From the NCBI RefSeq assembly GCF_016592595.1, contig NZ_AP012977.1, positions 1,116,001 through 1,180,000 of the forward strand: a stretch of DNA of 64,000 nucleotides, written 5' to 3'. Origin of the DNA: Abyssogena phaseoliformis symbiont OG214. Its GTDB lineage: Bacteria; Pseudomonadota; Gammaproteobacteria; PS1; Pseudothioglobaceae. Both the position numbers and the translations under genes were made by a program. Below, one piece after another: positions 27,315-35,777 of the stretch (positions within the stretch are counted from its first letter, which is position 1; every line of letters starts with the position of its first letter). Under the pieces are notes generated by a model, which made no database searches, had not been told where the DNA came from, and saw only the letters and a list, made by a program, of their open reading frames with translations.

Positions 27315-27740
27315 TTAATTTACACTCCGAACTAAGCGTAAAGAATTACGCTCGTATGATGCTTCAATATCAAACCCAGTGTAAAAACTTGTTAGCCAGC
27401 CAACGAGAAGATGACAAAAAATAATCTCCACGAGTAGTAGGAAATAGAGCTTGGTTTATGGTTGGTTTTTTATAAGAGCCATTACCGTAACTACAATCAC
27501 CTGCGCTATTAAAACCATCTTTTTTATATTCTACTCGATGACCATTGGAGCAATATACTAGTGAATTTAACTCTTAAATTGTGGGTATCCTCCAATCATC
27601 AAATCCAGCATACCTAGAATTTTTTACTGTTGATTTTGCAGATCCTAAACTGTAGTATCTAGCCTCTTCTGTGCAACTTCTACCACTCCATTTTTTCCCT
27701 TCTTGGCATTTTTTCCACATCAAACTCCCAATAATTTCTA
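27315..27740 (-). pseudogene. Decayed DUF1566 domain
   Basis: DUF1566 (Lcl C-terminal-like) domain, found in many exported bacterial proteins. Recognisable pieces in order are GSLMWKKCQEGKKW, YAGFDDWRIPT, an in-frame TAA at 27574-27576, ELNSLVYCSNGHRVEY, SYKKPTINQALFPTTRGDYF, LSSSRWLANKF, and after a shift IEASYERNSLRLVRSVN. The pattern of LMW, DWRIPT, PTIN..LFP and the final LVR is characteristic. The start is not clear because the fragment begins only a few codons after the ankyrin gene ends; the two may once have been one gene. Confidence 0.75.
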
Positions 27741-27750
27741 TGCCGCTTTT

Positions 27751-28341
27751 TTATCTATGTAAGTTTTGTTTTTTTGCCTCTTTAGTAAGTTTGCTATATT
27801 TTGTATTTAAGACAGGTTTTTTGAGTAAATGCACAACTTTCACTCTTTGTGCAGGTGTTAAATCATTATTTTTCTTAACAATATCAATTATTGTTCTACT
27901 TCTACTTGATTCAAAATCAACATTTGAACCAGATTAAATTAGAAATTTAATTATTTCTAAACTACCGCCAAAATGAGCTTCTTTTAAAAGTCGTATTTGT
28001 GTCTCATCACACCATTTATGCTCTGTATCAATATTTGCTCCTACTTCAATTAGCATTTTAATCGCATCTACACTTCTTGTATGCCTCATGACATTTTCGC
28101 CATTAACATCTGCCCCTGCTTTAATTAAAGCACCTACAACTGATTTTTTACAGTTAATTGATGCCACTTTCAAGCGGACTATTACCATTTTTAAATCTAG
28201 CATTAACATCTTCCCCCCCAACTCTATTAAATCCCTTACTTCATTAGCTATTTTTGCCACACCTAATTCTTTATATAAATTATTATTTGCATTTGCAAAT
28301 AAAGAAAATAGTGCCATTGAAATTAGAATTACTTTTTTCAT
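27751..28341 (-). pseudogene. Exported ankyrin-repeat protein, broken
   Basis: Begins with a signal peptide MKKVILISMALFSLFANAN. Ankyrin-type units are readable: ANEVRDLIELG, then ALIKAGADVNGENVM, AIKMLIEVGANIDTE and FGGSLEIIKFLI. In the first unit the frame is shifted at a run of seven G (28213-28219 region on the minus strand); another frame there reads EDVNARFKNGNSPLES. An in-frame TAA at 27934-27936 precedes SGSNVDFESS, and the frame then runs to 27751 through a basic tail. Ankyrin repeats bind proteins and are common in host-interaction factors, which is an inference here. Confidence 0.8.
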
Positions 28342-28768
28342 TTTTTCTCCACTGGCTCTAAATCAAAAAATGTAATTTCACCATGTTCATCTGACGCTTT
28401 AATAGTCAAGTCAAAAGGAGCTATGATTGGCATTTTATCACTACCCCTAAATCTAAAAGAGAGAACTCTAGAACTACCTTTCCCTATTTTGAACTTGCTA
28501 ACACTGTTGCCTGCAACTTTAAATTCATTACCATTGCTATCTAATAATAATGCGTAGCCATCTTTAAAATCTGCATCAAATGTATAGATTTTTGAAAGGT
28601 ATTTAATTTGTATAATTATACTGCCTTGCCTCTTTTACTTATTCTTTCAATATTGGCAGTAAAATGTTTAAATGAAACGCATGAAGAAGAGTTATCACAC
28701 TTAGTATCTTTTGCAAATGAGTTAAAGCTCATTACCAATATTAAAGTTGTTATAAATATTGCCCTCAT
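28338..28768 (-). pseudogene. Exported protein of unknown family, one frameshift
   Basis: A strong AGGAGG Shine-Dalgarno precedes MRAIFITTLILVMSFNSFAK, a signal peptide with an AKD cleavage region. The frame then reads CVSFKHFTANIERISKRG, and after one small indel near 28620 continues as IIIQIKYLSKIYTFDADF, GYALLLDSNGNEFKVAGN and SFRFRGSDKMPIIAPFDL to a stop that overlaps the ankyrin start in ATGA. Beta-rich composition suggests a small periplasmic or outer-membrane-associated protein. I do not recognise the family. Confidence 0.7.
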
Positions 28769-28777
28769 ATTTCCTCC

Positions 28778-29324
28778 TTAAAATTTGTAAACAACGCCCA
28801 CCGAATACAAATTAGTTCTTATATCCTCCTTCTCAGAATCTTCATAGTTAAACCTTTCTGCTTCAATTCTAAAATCAATTTTTTCATTCAAAGAAATTGA
28901 AGCACCTAAACCAAAGAATAAATCGTTTCCAGTAGTATTAACCGTTGGATTTCCATCATCATTTTCTGAATACTTCCATCTGTGATAACTCAATTTAACA
29001 AACGGAGTAATACTTTCAAATGGTATTTTGTAAATAGCTGATATGCCGTAAGACTGAGCTTTATAATGGTCACCGTTAGGATCTGAAATATAGGTCAATT
29101 TGTTAGAATAATGACCTTCAACAGAGATATTTTGATTAATTCTATAACCACCAAATAACTTATAGGTTGTATTCTTCTCATCCTGACCTAATAAGACCTT
29201 CTTCCTCTCTGCTACTTGGATTTCCTGCTGAAATTCCTGCATAAGAATAGCTATGGTTAGACGTATCTTCTGCATAAGTAAAAGATGTAAAAGTGATTGC
29301 TGTTAATAGTAATAGTTTTTTCAT
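28778..29324 (-). pseudogene. Outer-membrane beta-barrel protein, frameshifted after the signal peptide
   Basis: Signal peptide MKKLLLLTAITFTSFTYAE starts at 29324. About 40 codons later the frame ends, and the second frame carries a barrel: KLFGGYRINQNISVEGHYS, YGISAIYKIPFESITPFVKL, GLGASISLNEKIDFRIEAE, and a C-terminal VGVVYKF with the terminal Phe typical of barrel proteins recognised by the Bam complex. It resembles the OmpA/opacity-type eight-strand barrels. One indel near 29215 appears to separate signal and barrel, so a single base change would restore it. Confidence 0.8.
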
Positions 29325-29354
29325 TTTTTTCTCCTTATTGATTGAAATTATTTG

Positions 29355-30133
29355 TTACTTACTCATTTGTTCTACTAGTTTGTTATGTGCATCTAAAAAA
29401 GCAGTGGCAACAATTTTGCCCATATCAATGCTTCCATAACTACCGCCACCAAAACCAAAACCAAAACCAAAACCAAAACCAAAACCAAAACCGCTAGAAG
29501 ATAAACCACCTACACCAAAACCCACATCAGTTTTTTTGGCTCTGCCTTCTGCAACTGCATCTTGTAAACCCGTTCTAACATTAACAGCGGTTAATAATGT
29601 TTGAGCTTCCTTATCAGAAATATTTATATTGCCAGCCAATGCACCTATGGGTCCTAAAAATCCTGCTACAAGACCACCAAGTGCAAGATTTGGTCCACCA
29701 AACATTATTATCTGAAAAAATAATGTTTGGTGTGATTATCCAATCAGCACTTATCATATTTCCCGATGCTGTGTTTTTATTACTGGCTAACTCGCCGGGC
29801 CAGAGGCGAGCGCTCTTTCTCTTTCTAGTGCTTTGGATGCTGCGCCTCTATCGACCCCACTTGGAAACAATTACTTTTTGCCATCATAGGTTTTATCATT
29901 GGGATAGGACTAGGTAAATTATGTTGCGTTAAAATAGCATAAGGGTTTTTAGAAGACTCAGGTTCGACCAGTACTGTAACACCAAGAGGTTTAGAGCATT
30001 TTTTTAATTCTTTGGCTTAAGCGGTAACAGCAATATTAGCCCCGCCACCTGTTTTCATATTTGTATCCAATATATTGGATGTACAACCTTTTGTTAATAA
30101 CATTGCTGTAAATATTGTTAGTAGTTTTTTCAT
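29355..30133 (-). pseudogene. CsgG-like lipoprotein, broken
   Basis: CsgG-type outer-membrane lipoprotein, the curli secretion-pore family. It starts MKKLLTIFTAMLLTKGCTSN with a lipobox Cys17. An in-frame TAA lies at 30017-30019, then KPLGVTVLVEPESSKNPY. Shifted frames give VDRGAASKALERERALA, the CsgG family core, and ISADWIITPNI. The last 116 residues are open (29355-29705): NINISDKEAQTLLTAVNVRT, DAVAEGRAKKTDVGFGVG, an FG repeat, and ATAFLDAHNKLVEQMSK. At least one nonsense codon and two frameshifts are present. No curlin subunit gene is visible. Confidence 0.8.
29449..29492. repeat. Tandem hexamer (CCAAAA)7 encoding a Phe-Gly run
   Basis: Seven perfect copies of CCAAAA plus CC. On the minus strand they encode repeated Phe-Gly dipeptides in the CsgG-like reading frame. 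Copy-number slippage changes the length by two residues per unit without shifting the frame. Confidence 0.93.
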
Positions 30134-30142
30134 TTTTCTCCT

Positions 30143-30544
30143 TTATTTAATTTTCTTCTTTAACTCAAGTGAACCAATATGCTCGCCTGAATAATTTCCT
30201 TCAACAATCAACTTATTGGGTTTTCTTTTAACCAATTCCCAGTGGTGATTTATGCCATTATTAGCCTCAAGATAAATTTCTCTACCTCTGTAATAACCAG
30301 TAAGATTAAGTTTCCACTCTTTCTTTCTTTTGCTTAATTTTTCTTTTCCTGTTATTTTTCCACCTACTGCTTCTAGTTGAAAAAATACATCTGAGCTCCA
30401 AACTCCACCAGGACTAACTGCCTCACCACGTCAAAAACCCGTTATGTCTTCATCTGTTAATGATGTAATATTTTTAGCATCAGCTTGAAAAGTTGCTAAA
30501 AACAAAATGGTAATAATTGGCAAGATAACTATAAATTTCTTCAT
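30143..30544 (-). pseudogene. Exported protein with a single in-frame TGA
   Basis: A 133-codon frame with a signal peptide (MKKFIVILPIITILFLATFQ) and one internal TGA at 30431-30433, between DEDITGF and RGEAVSPGG. The rest is open: GVWSSDVFFQLEAVGGKI, LTGYYRGREIYLEANNG, and the end GNYSGEHIGSLELKKK. A Trp codon TGG changed to TGA would explain it. Beta-strand-like repeats suggest a small lipocalin-like or surface protein, but I do not recognise the family. First gene of the exported block, next to the divergent XRE regulator. Confidence 0.72.
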
Positions 30545-30611
30545 CTTTCCTTGTTGTAAATCTATTATGAAATTTTCAGTTGCTTCTCAATATGAGGCTA
30601 AAATAGGTCCA

Positions 30612-30869
30612 ATGGAAAATTTAAAATTCAGAAAATCTATACATTCTAAAGAACACGTTAGCCTTCGCAAATTTTGGAAAAACAAGCGAAAAGCGCTTGG
30701 TTTATCTCAACGAGCATTTGCTAGAAAGCATAATTATGACTATTCACTTATTAGCAAGATTGAGCGTGGTGATAGAAGGCTTGACAGTATTGAAACTGTT
30801 CAATATTGTGAAAACTTAAAAGTTAATCCTTATGAGTTAATTGATATTATTTTAGAAAGTTTGAATTGA
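30612..30869 (+). CDS. XRE-family helix-turn-helix regulator
   Basis: Small DNA-binding protein with a Cro/C1-type helix-turn-helix: LRKFWKNKRKALGLSQRAFA, then YSLISKIERGDRR and LKVNPYELI. From the ATG at 30612 it has 85 residues; an ATG at 30567 would add 15 and is also possible. It is divergent from the exported-protein block and overlaps its promoter region, so control of that block is a reasonable inference. No sensor domain is present. Confidence 0.82.
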   Translation: MENLKFRKSIHSKEHVSLRKFWKNKRKALGLSQRAFARKHNYDYSLISKIERGDRRLDSIETVQYCENLKVNPYELIDIILESLN

Positions 30870-30948
30870 AGAATATACAATAATTTTTGCTTAAATTTAG
30901 ACACGGTAAGCGTATTTTCAAATAAGTAATACATTAAACTAACTTCCC

Positions 30949-32364
30949 ATGAAAACATTTTATTGGTACGACTATGAAACTTTTGGCATTTCGCCAAAAA
31001 TAGATAGAATCTCACAATTTGCTGGCATTAGAACTGATGAGAATTTTAATATTCTAGATGAGCAAAGGTTTTATTGCAAGCCAACTCATGATTGCTTGCC
31101 ATCGCCTGAAGCTTGTTTTATAACTGGTATTAGCCCGCAATTATGCGAACAAAAAGGCATGATTGAGCATGAATTTATCAAAAAAATTCATGCTCAATTC
31201 TCAACACCAAATACCTGTATTGTGGGCTACAATTCAATTCGTTTTGATGATGAATTTACACGCTATACTTTGTATCGTAATTTTATCGACCCTTATGCTT
31301 GGCATTGGCAAAATGGCAATACTCGTTGGGATATTTTAGATGTTGTGCGACTGTGTTATGCGCTTAAAAAAGACGCAAGCCTTAAATGGGTTCATGATGA
31401 ACAAGGCAAGCCAATATTTAAACTTGATCAATTGTCACTTGCTAATGATATTGAGCATGCAAATGCACACGATGCTCTAGCTGATGTACGTGCTACTATT
31501 GCCATTGCTAAAATTATCAAGCAAACACAACCTCAATTATTTGACTACGGTTTTAGCTTAAGAGAAAAGAAAACAGTCGCCTCGAAAATTAGCCTATTTG
31601 AGCCAATATTACATACAACTGGCATGTATCCAGCACAACTGTCTTGTACTCGATTGTCTGTTGCACTGGCTTATCATCCTGAGTATAACGACCGAGCGCT
31701 GGTGTTTAACCTTGATCAAGACCCTTGTATTTTGCTAGAACTTGACATTGAAGCACTTAAAACCTTGATATTTACCAAGCAATCCAAACTACCAAAAGAG
31801 CAAAAAAGCTTACAAATTAAAGAGTTAATTTTTAATAAAAGTCCGATGTTTGTCCCTAATGTTTATAAACTTGAGCCAAAAATTGTTAAGCAGTTAAATA
31901 TTGATATGAATCAATGTATGCAGCATCTCGCTTTTATCAAAGATAACCAACTCAAGATTAGTAAAGTCGTACAAGATTTATACAAAAACGATCAAAAACG
32001 CATTGCAACAAAAGATGTAGACCAATCGCTTTATGATGGTTTTATTGACAATGCTGATAAGCGTATTTGCAACCAAATTCAAGCCTTGTCTGTTAAAGAA
32101 TTAGGCGTGTTTCATCCAAAATTTAAGGACAAAAAACTCTCAACATTGCTCATGCACTTTAAAGCTAGAAATTATCCCAATACGTTAACTGAAGACGAAA
32201 AAGAAGCTTGGTTTGAAACTGTACAAGGGCGAGTCCAAACGGGTGAAAATGGCTATACAACCATTGATGATTACCTAACAAGAATTAGCGCAATAAGGGA
32301 ACAGCATCCAGATCAAGAAGAATTATGGCAACAACTTGAAACTTATAGCAAGTCGTTCTTTTAG
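30949..32364 (+). CDS. sbcB: Exodeoxyribonuclease I
   Basis: Processive 3'-5' exonuclease on single-stranded DNA, acting in mismatch repair and recombination. The 471-residue protein has normal length. The DEDD-type active site begins YDYETFG (Asp8, Glu10), with RFDDEFTRYTLYRN, then HDALADVRATI for the distal acidic residue. A C-terminal helical region follows. The gene is intact in a region where several other genes are decaying. Confidence 0.96.
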   Translation: MKTFYWYDYETFGISPKIDRISQFAGIRTDENFNILDEQRFYCKPTHDCLPSPEACFITGISPQLCEQKGMIEHEFIKKIHAQFSTPNTCIVGYNSIRFDDEFTRYTLYRNFIDPYAWHWQNGNTRWDILDVVRLCYALKKDASLKWVHDEQGKPIFKLDQLSLANDIEHANAHDALADVRATIAIAKIIKQTQPQLFDYGFSLREKKTVASKISLFEPILHTTGMYPAQLSCTRLSVALAYHPEYNDRALVFNLDQDPCILLELDIEALKTLIFTKQSKLPKEQKSLQIKELIFNKSPMFVPNVYKLEPKIVKQLNIDMNQCMQHLAFIKDNQLKISKVVQDLYKNDQKRIATKDVDQSLYDGFIDNADKRICNQIQALSVKELGVFHPKFKDKKLSTLLMHFKARNYPNTLTEDEKEAWFETVQGRVQTGENGYTTIDDYLTRISAIREQHPDQEELWQQLETYSKSFF

Positions 32365-32366
32365 GG

Positions 32367-32400
32367 TATTATACCTTAAATTTAAATATAAGGTATAATA
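32367..32400. terminator. Perfect hairpin between sbcB and nth
   Basis: Twelve-base arms TATTATACCTTA / TAAGGTATAATA with a ten-base loop, three bases after the sbcB stop. The stem is AT-rich and has no long T tail, so it may be a weak terminator or a binding palindrome rather than a strong terminator. Confidence 0.45.
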
Positions 32401-32433
32401 TTTGGCATTGAGAAAAAAATAGGCAAAGAAAAA

Positions 32434-33066
32434 ATGAACGCCGAGACACGTACAGAAATGTTTGGAAGGTTGCTTAAAAAGATACCAAATCCAACCACAG
32501 AATTAAACTATTCAACACCATTTGAACTATTGGTGGCCGTGACATTATCCGCTCAAGCGACTGATAAAAGTGTTAACAAAGTCACTGATAAATTGTTTCC
32601 AATTGCCAACACGCCTGAAGCTATTTTTGAATTAGGCGAAGACACACTCCGAGACGCCATAAGAACCATTGGTTTGTTCAACTCAAAAGCCAAGCACATT
32701 ATTCAAGCTTGTAAAATTTTAATTGAGAAATACAGTTCAGGTGTACCCGAAACTCGTAAAGAGTTAGAAGCGCTACCTGGTGTTGGTCGTAAAACTGCCA
32801 ATGTTGTGCTTAATACTGCCTTTGGTCATCCAACAATTGCGGTTGATACGCATATTTATCGTGTGGCAAACCGTACCGCTATTGCCAGTGGCAAAACTGT
32901 ATTAGAGGTAGAGAAAAAATTGGTTAAATTCATCCCTGATGAATACCAAGTGCCTGCGCACCACTTAATGATTCTACATGGTCGCTATACCTGTAAAGCC
33001 CGTTCTCCATTATGCACAGAGTGTATTTTGCTTGACCTTTGTGAATACGAAGAGAAAAACTTATAA
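32434..33066 (+). CDS. nth: Endonuclease III
   Basis: DNA glycosylase/AP lyase that removes oxidised pyrimidines. The 210-residue protein has LLVAVTLSAQATDKSVNKV, the helix-hairpin-helix LPGVGRKTANVVLN with the catalytic Lys region, and VDTHIYRVANR with the catalytic Asp. The C-terminal 4Fe-4S cluster ligands Cys-x6-Cys-x2-Cys-x5-Cys lie in CKARSPLCTECILLDLC. All key residues are present. Confidence 0.98.
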   Translation: MNAETRTEMFGRLLKKIPNPTTELNYSTPFELLVAVTLSAQATDKSVNKVTDKLFPIANTPEAIFELGEDTLRDAIRTIGLFNSKAKHIIQACKILIEKYSSGVPETRKELEALPGVGRKTANVVLNTAFGHPTIAVDTHIYRVANRTAIASGKTVLEVEKKLVKFIPDEYQVPAHHLMILHGRYTCKARSPLCTECILLDLCEYEEKNL

Positions 33067-33074
33067 ACCTTTGA

Positions 33075-33459
33075 GTGTTTTACACTCAAGATAGAACACA
33101 ACAACGACAATTCCTTGCTAATGCTTGGAAAAAGTTCTTAAACAAGTAGGCACTTGATCCGTTGGAAACTCAACTCACTCAAGTGATTGAAATTCATCCT
33201 GAATACCACAAACTAATTAGTGGCATTGAGTCTGACTATTTTCCAGAAAGTGCTGAGGTTAATCCTTATTTACATTAATCAGCCGCCAAGGTATTAATGA
33301 CTATTATTAAACAATTCTGCGTAAGATTAAAGATCCGCACCAAGTTGAGCATTTAATGATGGATTGTATTGAGCAAATGCTTTTTCTGCTCAAAAAAATA
33401 ACACACCGATGGATCATCAAGCTTATATTGAGTGTTTAAAAACACAATCAAACCAATAA
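33075..33459 (+). pseudogene. Decayed DUF1841 protein
   Basis: DUF1841 family protein of unknown function, widespread in Proteobacteria. A GTG start leads to VFYTQDRTQQRQFLANAWKK, a TAG near 33149, then ALDPLETQLTQVIEIHPEYH, ESDYFPESAEVNPYLH, a TAA, VLMTIIKQFCVR, and after a shift DPHQVEHLMMDCIEQMLF and HQAYIECLKTQSNQ. The fragments follow the family order, so the gene is a clear pseudogene. At least two stops and two frameshifts are present. It lies between nth and the fructosamine kinase gene. Confidence 0.85.
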
Positions 33460-33465
33460 AAATTA

Positions 33466-34299
33466 ATGCCTATCGAAGTCCTTATTAAGCAACACTTAAA
33501 CCAAAAAATAACGCATAAACAATCAATAGGTACTGGTATTTTTATCGCTTATAAAGTCAAACTGGATAACCATAAAACAGTTTTTATTAAATATCAATCC
33601 AGCCCTAATCAACAACTTATTCAACAGGGAAAAGAGTTGCAATTATTAGGAAAAACCATTACTACACCCAAAGTGTTAGGGTGTTGTGAACATTGCCTAA
33701 TCTTGGAGTGGATAAATGAATCTTTTAATCCAAATCTGCAATCTCAAGCTGGTATAGCTCTTGCTCATTTGCACCAAAATACACATGATTATTTTGGCTT
33801 TGAGATGGATAATAAAATCGGCCAAACTGACCAATTTAATGCGACAGGTGGCAACATTACGAATTGGTCAGAGTTTTATTGGAAATATCGCCTTTTGTAT
33901 CAAATTGAACTTGCCTTTAAAAACAACTTACTAAATTATGATAATTATCAACAGCTACTTAACATAGAAACAAAATTGCTTCATTTGTTAGACAAGAGTA
34001 TTAAACCTGCATTACTACACGGCGATTTATGGTCAGGAAATCTTATTAGTGGCAAAAACACCCCTTATTTTATTGATTCTGCTAGTTATTATGGTCATTG
34101 TGAAATAGATTTGGCACTAACCTTTATGTTTGGTGGATTTTCAGATGACTTTTATCATGCTTATCATAAAATTAACCCATCAAGTGCTGGTTTTAATCAT
34201 AGAAAACCGTTATATATGTTGTATCATTATCTCAATCATTTAAATATGTTTGGTAGTGAGTATCACCAAAATGTGATGAGTTGCTACCACGCTTTATAG
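33466..34299 (+). CDS. Fructosamine kinase family protein
   Basis: Ketosamine-3-kinase-like protein of 277 residues, a family that phosphorylates sugar-derived Amadori adducts or ribulosamines so that they fall off proteins. The kinase-like active site LLHGDLWSGNLISG lies at about 183-196, followed by YFIDSASYYGHCEIDLAL with the metal-binding Asp. The N-terminal ATP-binding region is HKTVFIKYQSS. The C-terminus is slightly short of family length but keeps the core. Confidence 0.92.
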   Translation: MPIEVLIKQHLNQKITHKQSIGTGIFIAYKVKLDNHKTVFIKYQSSPNQQLIQQGKELQLLGKTITTPKVLGCCEHCLILEWINESFNPNLQSQAGIALAHLHQNTHDYFGFEMDNKIGQTDQFNATGGNITNWSEFYWKYRLLYQIELAFKNNLLNYDNYQQLLNIETKLLHLLDKSIKPALLHGDLWSGNLISGKNTPYFIDSASYYGHCEIDLALTFMFGGFSDDFYHAYHKINPSSAGFNHRKPLYMLYHYLNHLNMFGSEYHQNVMSCYHAL

Positions 34300-34302
34300 G
34301 TT

Positions 34303-34557
34303 ATGAAAATGGGTGAATTGGCACAATTAAGAGGCTTAGGTGATAAATCCGAGGAAAAACTCAACAAAATAGGCGTCTATAGCAAACAAGATTTACAAGC
34401 AAAAGGTACTGTTCCTACTTTTGTTGAATTAGGCGAGCCCCATTTGTGCTTTTTATATGCCTTGGCAGGTGCACTTGAAAATAGGAGCTGATTGGATATT
34501 GCACAAAATGACAAAACTCGACTTATTATCGAACTGAATAATTATAAAACCGAATAA
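34303..34557 (+). pseudogene. TfoX C-terminal domain protein with in-frame TGA
   Basis: An 85-codon frame resembling the TfoX/Sxy C-terminal domain, with LRGLGDKSEEKLNKIGVYSK and CFLYALAGALENRS. A TGA at 34489-34491 falls where family members have Trp (RDW or SW), and the frame goes on LDIAQNDKTRLIIELNNY to 34557. One TGG to TGA change explains it. The truncated 62-residue form lacks only the end of the domain and may still fold. TfoX proteins activate competence genes; no such genes are nearby. It is 3 bases after the kinase gene. Confidence 0.75.
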
Positions 34558-34569
34558 GACAAGTCTTTG

Positions 34570-35187
34570 TTAAACCTGCCAACTAACAAAATTACTAAGC
34601 AATTGCAAACCATCATGCTGTGATTTTTCAGGATGAAATTGCACTGCAAATAGTTTGTCTTGAGCAATAGCACAAGTGAAATCAACACCATAATTAGTTG
34701 AACCAGCAATCACATCTGCATGACTGGCTTCTATATAATAACTATGCACACTATAAAAGCGCGTATTGTCATTAATATTATGCCAAAGCGGATGCTCTAT
34801 TGATTGTTTCACCGTATTCCAGCCCATGTGTGGCACTTTGAGGTTATTTTTAGCAAATTTAACAACATTACCTGAAATGATAGATAAACCATCAATGCCG
34901 TTATTTTCCTCACTATGATCGAATAAAAGTTGCAGCCCTAAGCAGATACCCAAAAATGGTTTTTCATTAACACAACGCTTGATAACATCTACTAATCCGT
35001 GTTGTGTTAATGCTTTCATACATGCTCCTATTGCACCTTGTCCTGGAAAAACAATGCGATCAGCATTTGTGATTAAATCAGCATTATCAGTCAAAAAAAC
35101 TTTATCATTGGGAGCGATATGTTCAAGTGCTTTTTGCACGCTACGCACATTACCCATGCCATAATCAATAATTGCAATACTTTGCAC
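34570..35187 (-). CDS. hisH: Imidazole glycerol phosphate synthase, glutaminase subunit
   Basis: Supplies ammonia to HisF for imidazole glycerol phosphate in histidine synthesis. The 205-residue protein has IIDYGMGNVRSVQKAL, the oxyanion region VFPGQGAIG, the Cys nucleophile in GICLGLQLLFDHSEE, and the His-Glu pair in VQFHPEKSQHDG. It follows hisB by 6 bases. HisF and HisA are not in the window. Confidence 0.97.
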   Translation of the reverse strand: MQSIAIIDYGMGNVRSVQKALEHIAPNDKVFLTDNADLITNADRIVFPGQGAIGACMKALTQHGLVDVIKRCVNEKPFLGICLGLQLLFDHSEENNGIDGLSIISGNVVKFAKNNLKVPHMGWNTVKQSIEHPLWHNINDNTRFYSVHSYYIEASHADVIAGSTNYGVDFTCAIAQDKLFAVQFHPEKSQHDGLQLLSNFVSWQV

Positions 35188-35193
35188 GAATGT

Positions 35194-35775
35194 TTAAAGC
35201 GAGCCTTTGGTGGAAGGAATCATGCCTTTTTGACGTTCATCTTTGGTTATTGCCATACGCAATGCTCTGCCAAATGCCTTAAAGATAGTTTCAGCCTGAT
35301 GATGAGAATTAACACCTTTAAGATTGTCAATATGCAGTGTAATCAGCGCATGGTTCACAAAGCCTTGGAAAAATTCTGAAATCAAATCAACATCGAAAGC
35401 GCCAATCATAGCGCGCGTAAAACTCACATTTAAATCCAAACTAGGGCGGCCAGAAAGGTCCAGAACAACGCGTGATAACGCCTCATCCAGTGGCACATAA
35501 GAATGACCATAACGGGTAAAACCTTTTTTATCACCGACCGCTTTAGCAAAGGCTTGACCCAATGTAATGCCAATATCTTCAACACTGTGATGATCATCAA
35601 TTTGTGTATCACCACCACATTTGATGGTTAAATCCATTAAGCCGTGCCGTGCAACCTGATCCAGCATGTGGTCTAAAAATGGCACGCCAGTATCTATATT
35701 TACTTGACCGGTGCCATATAAATTGAGTTCAACACTAATATCAGTTTCATTGGTTTTTCTAGATACTTTAATCAT
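35194..35775 (-). CDS. hisB: Imidazoleglycerol-phosphate dehydratase
   Basis: Dehydrates imidazole glycerol phosphate to imidazole acetol phosphate. The 193-residue form is monofunctional, without the histidinol-phosphatase domain of the E. coli fusion. The two metal-binding motifs DHHSVEDIG and the later [11 protein letters not shown] are intact, and [18 protein letters not shown] begins the fold. hisB-hisH are coupled; hisC is separate at 38.5 kb. Confidence 0.97.
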   Translation of the reverse strand: MIKVSRKTNETDISVELNLYGTGQVNIDTGVPFLDHMLDQVARHGLMDLTIKCGGDTQIDDHHSVEDIGITLGQAFAKAVGDKKGFTRYGHSYVPLDEALSRVVLDLSGRPSLDLNVSFTRAMIGAFDVDLISEFFQGFVNHALITLHIDNLKGVNSHHQAETIFKAFGRALRMAITKDERQKGMIPSTKGSL

Positions 35776-35777
35776 AT

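Noticed and set aside
29449-29492. Short tandem repeat considered as a CRISPR remnant
   Set aside because: Units are six bases without spacers and encode Phe-Gly in frame; no cas genes are in the window.
25504-30869. Prophage or insertion element in the accessory block
   Set aside because: No integrase, transposase, terminal inverted repeats or phage structural genes are visible; the genes encode exported proteins on one strand.
30143-34557. UGA recoded as Trp in this genome, suggested by two in-frame TGA codons
   Set aside because: TGA is the true stop of fabD, grxC, gpsA, nadB and others, often overlapping the next ATG, and TGG is used for Trp throughout. Simple nonsense mutations explain both cases.
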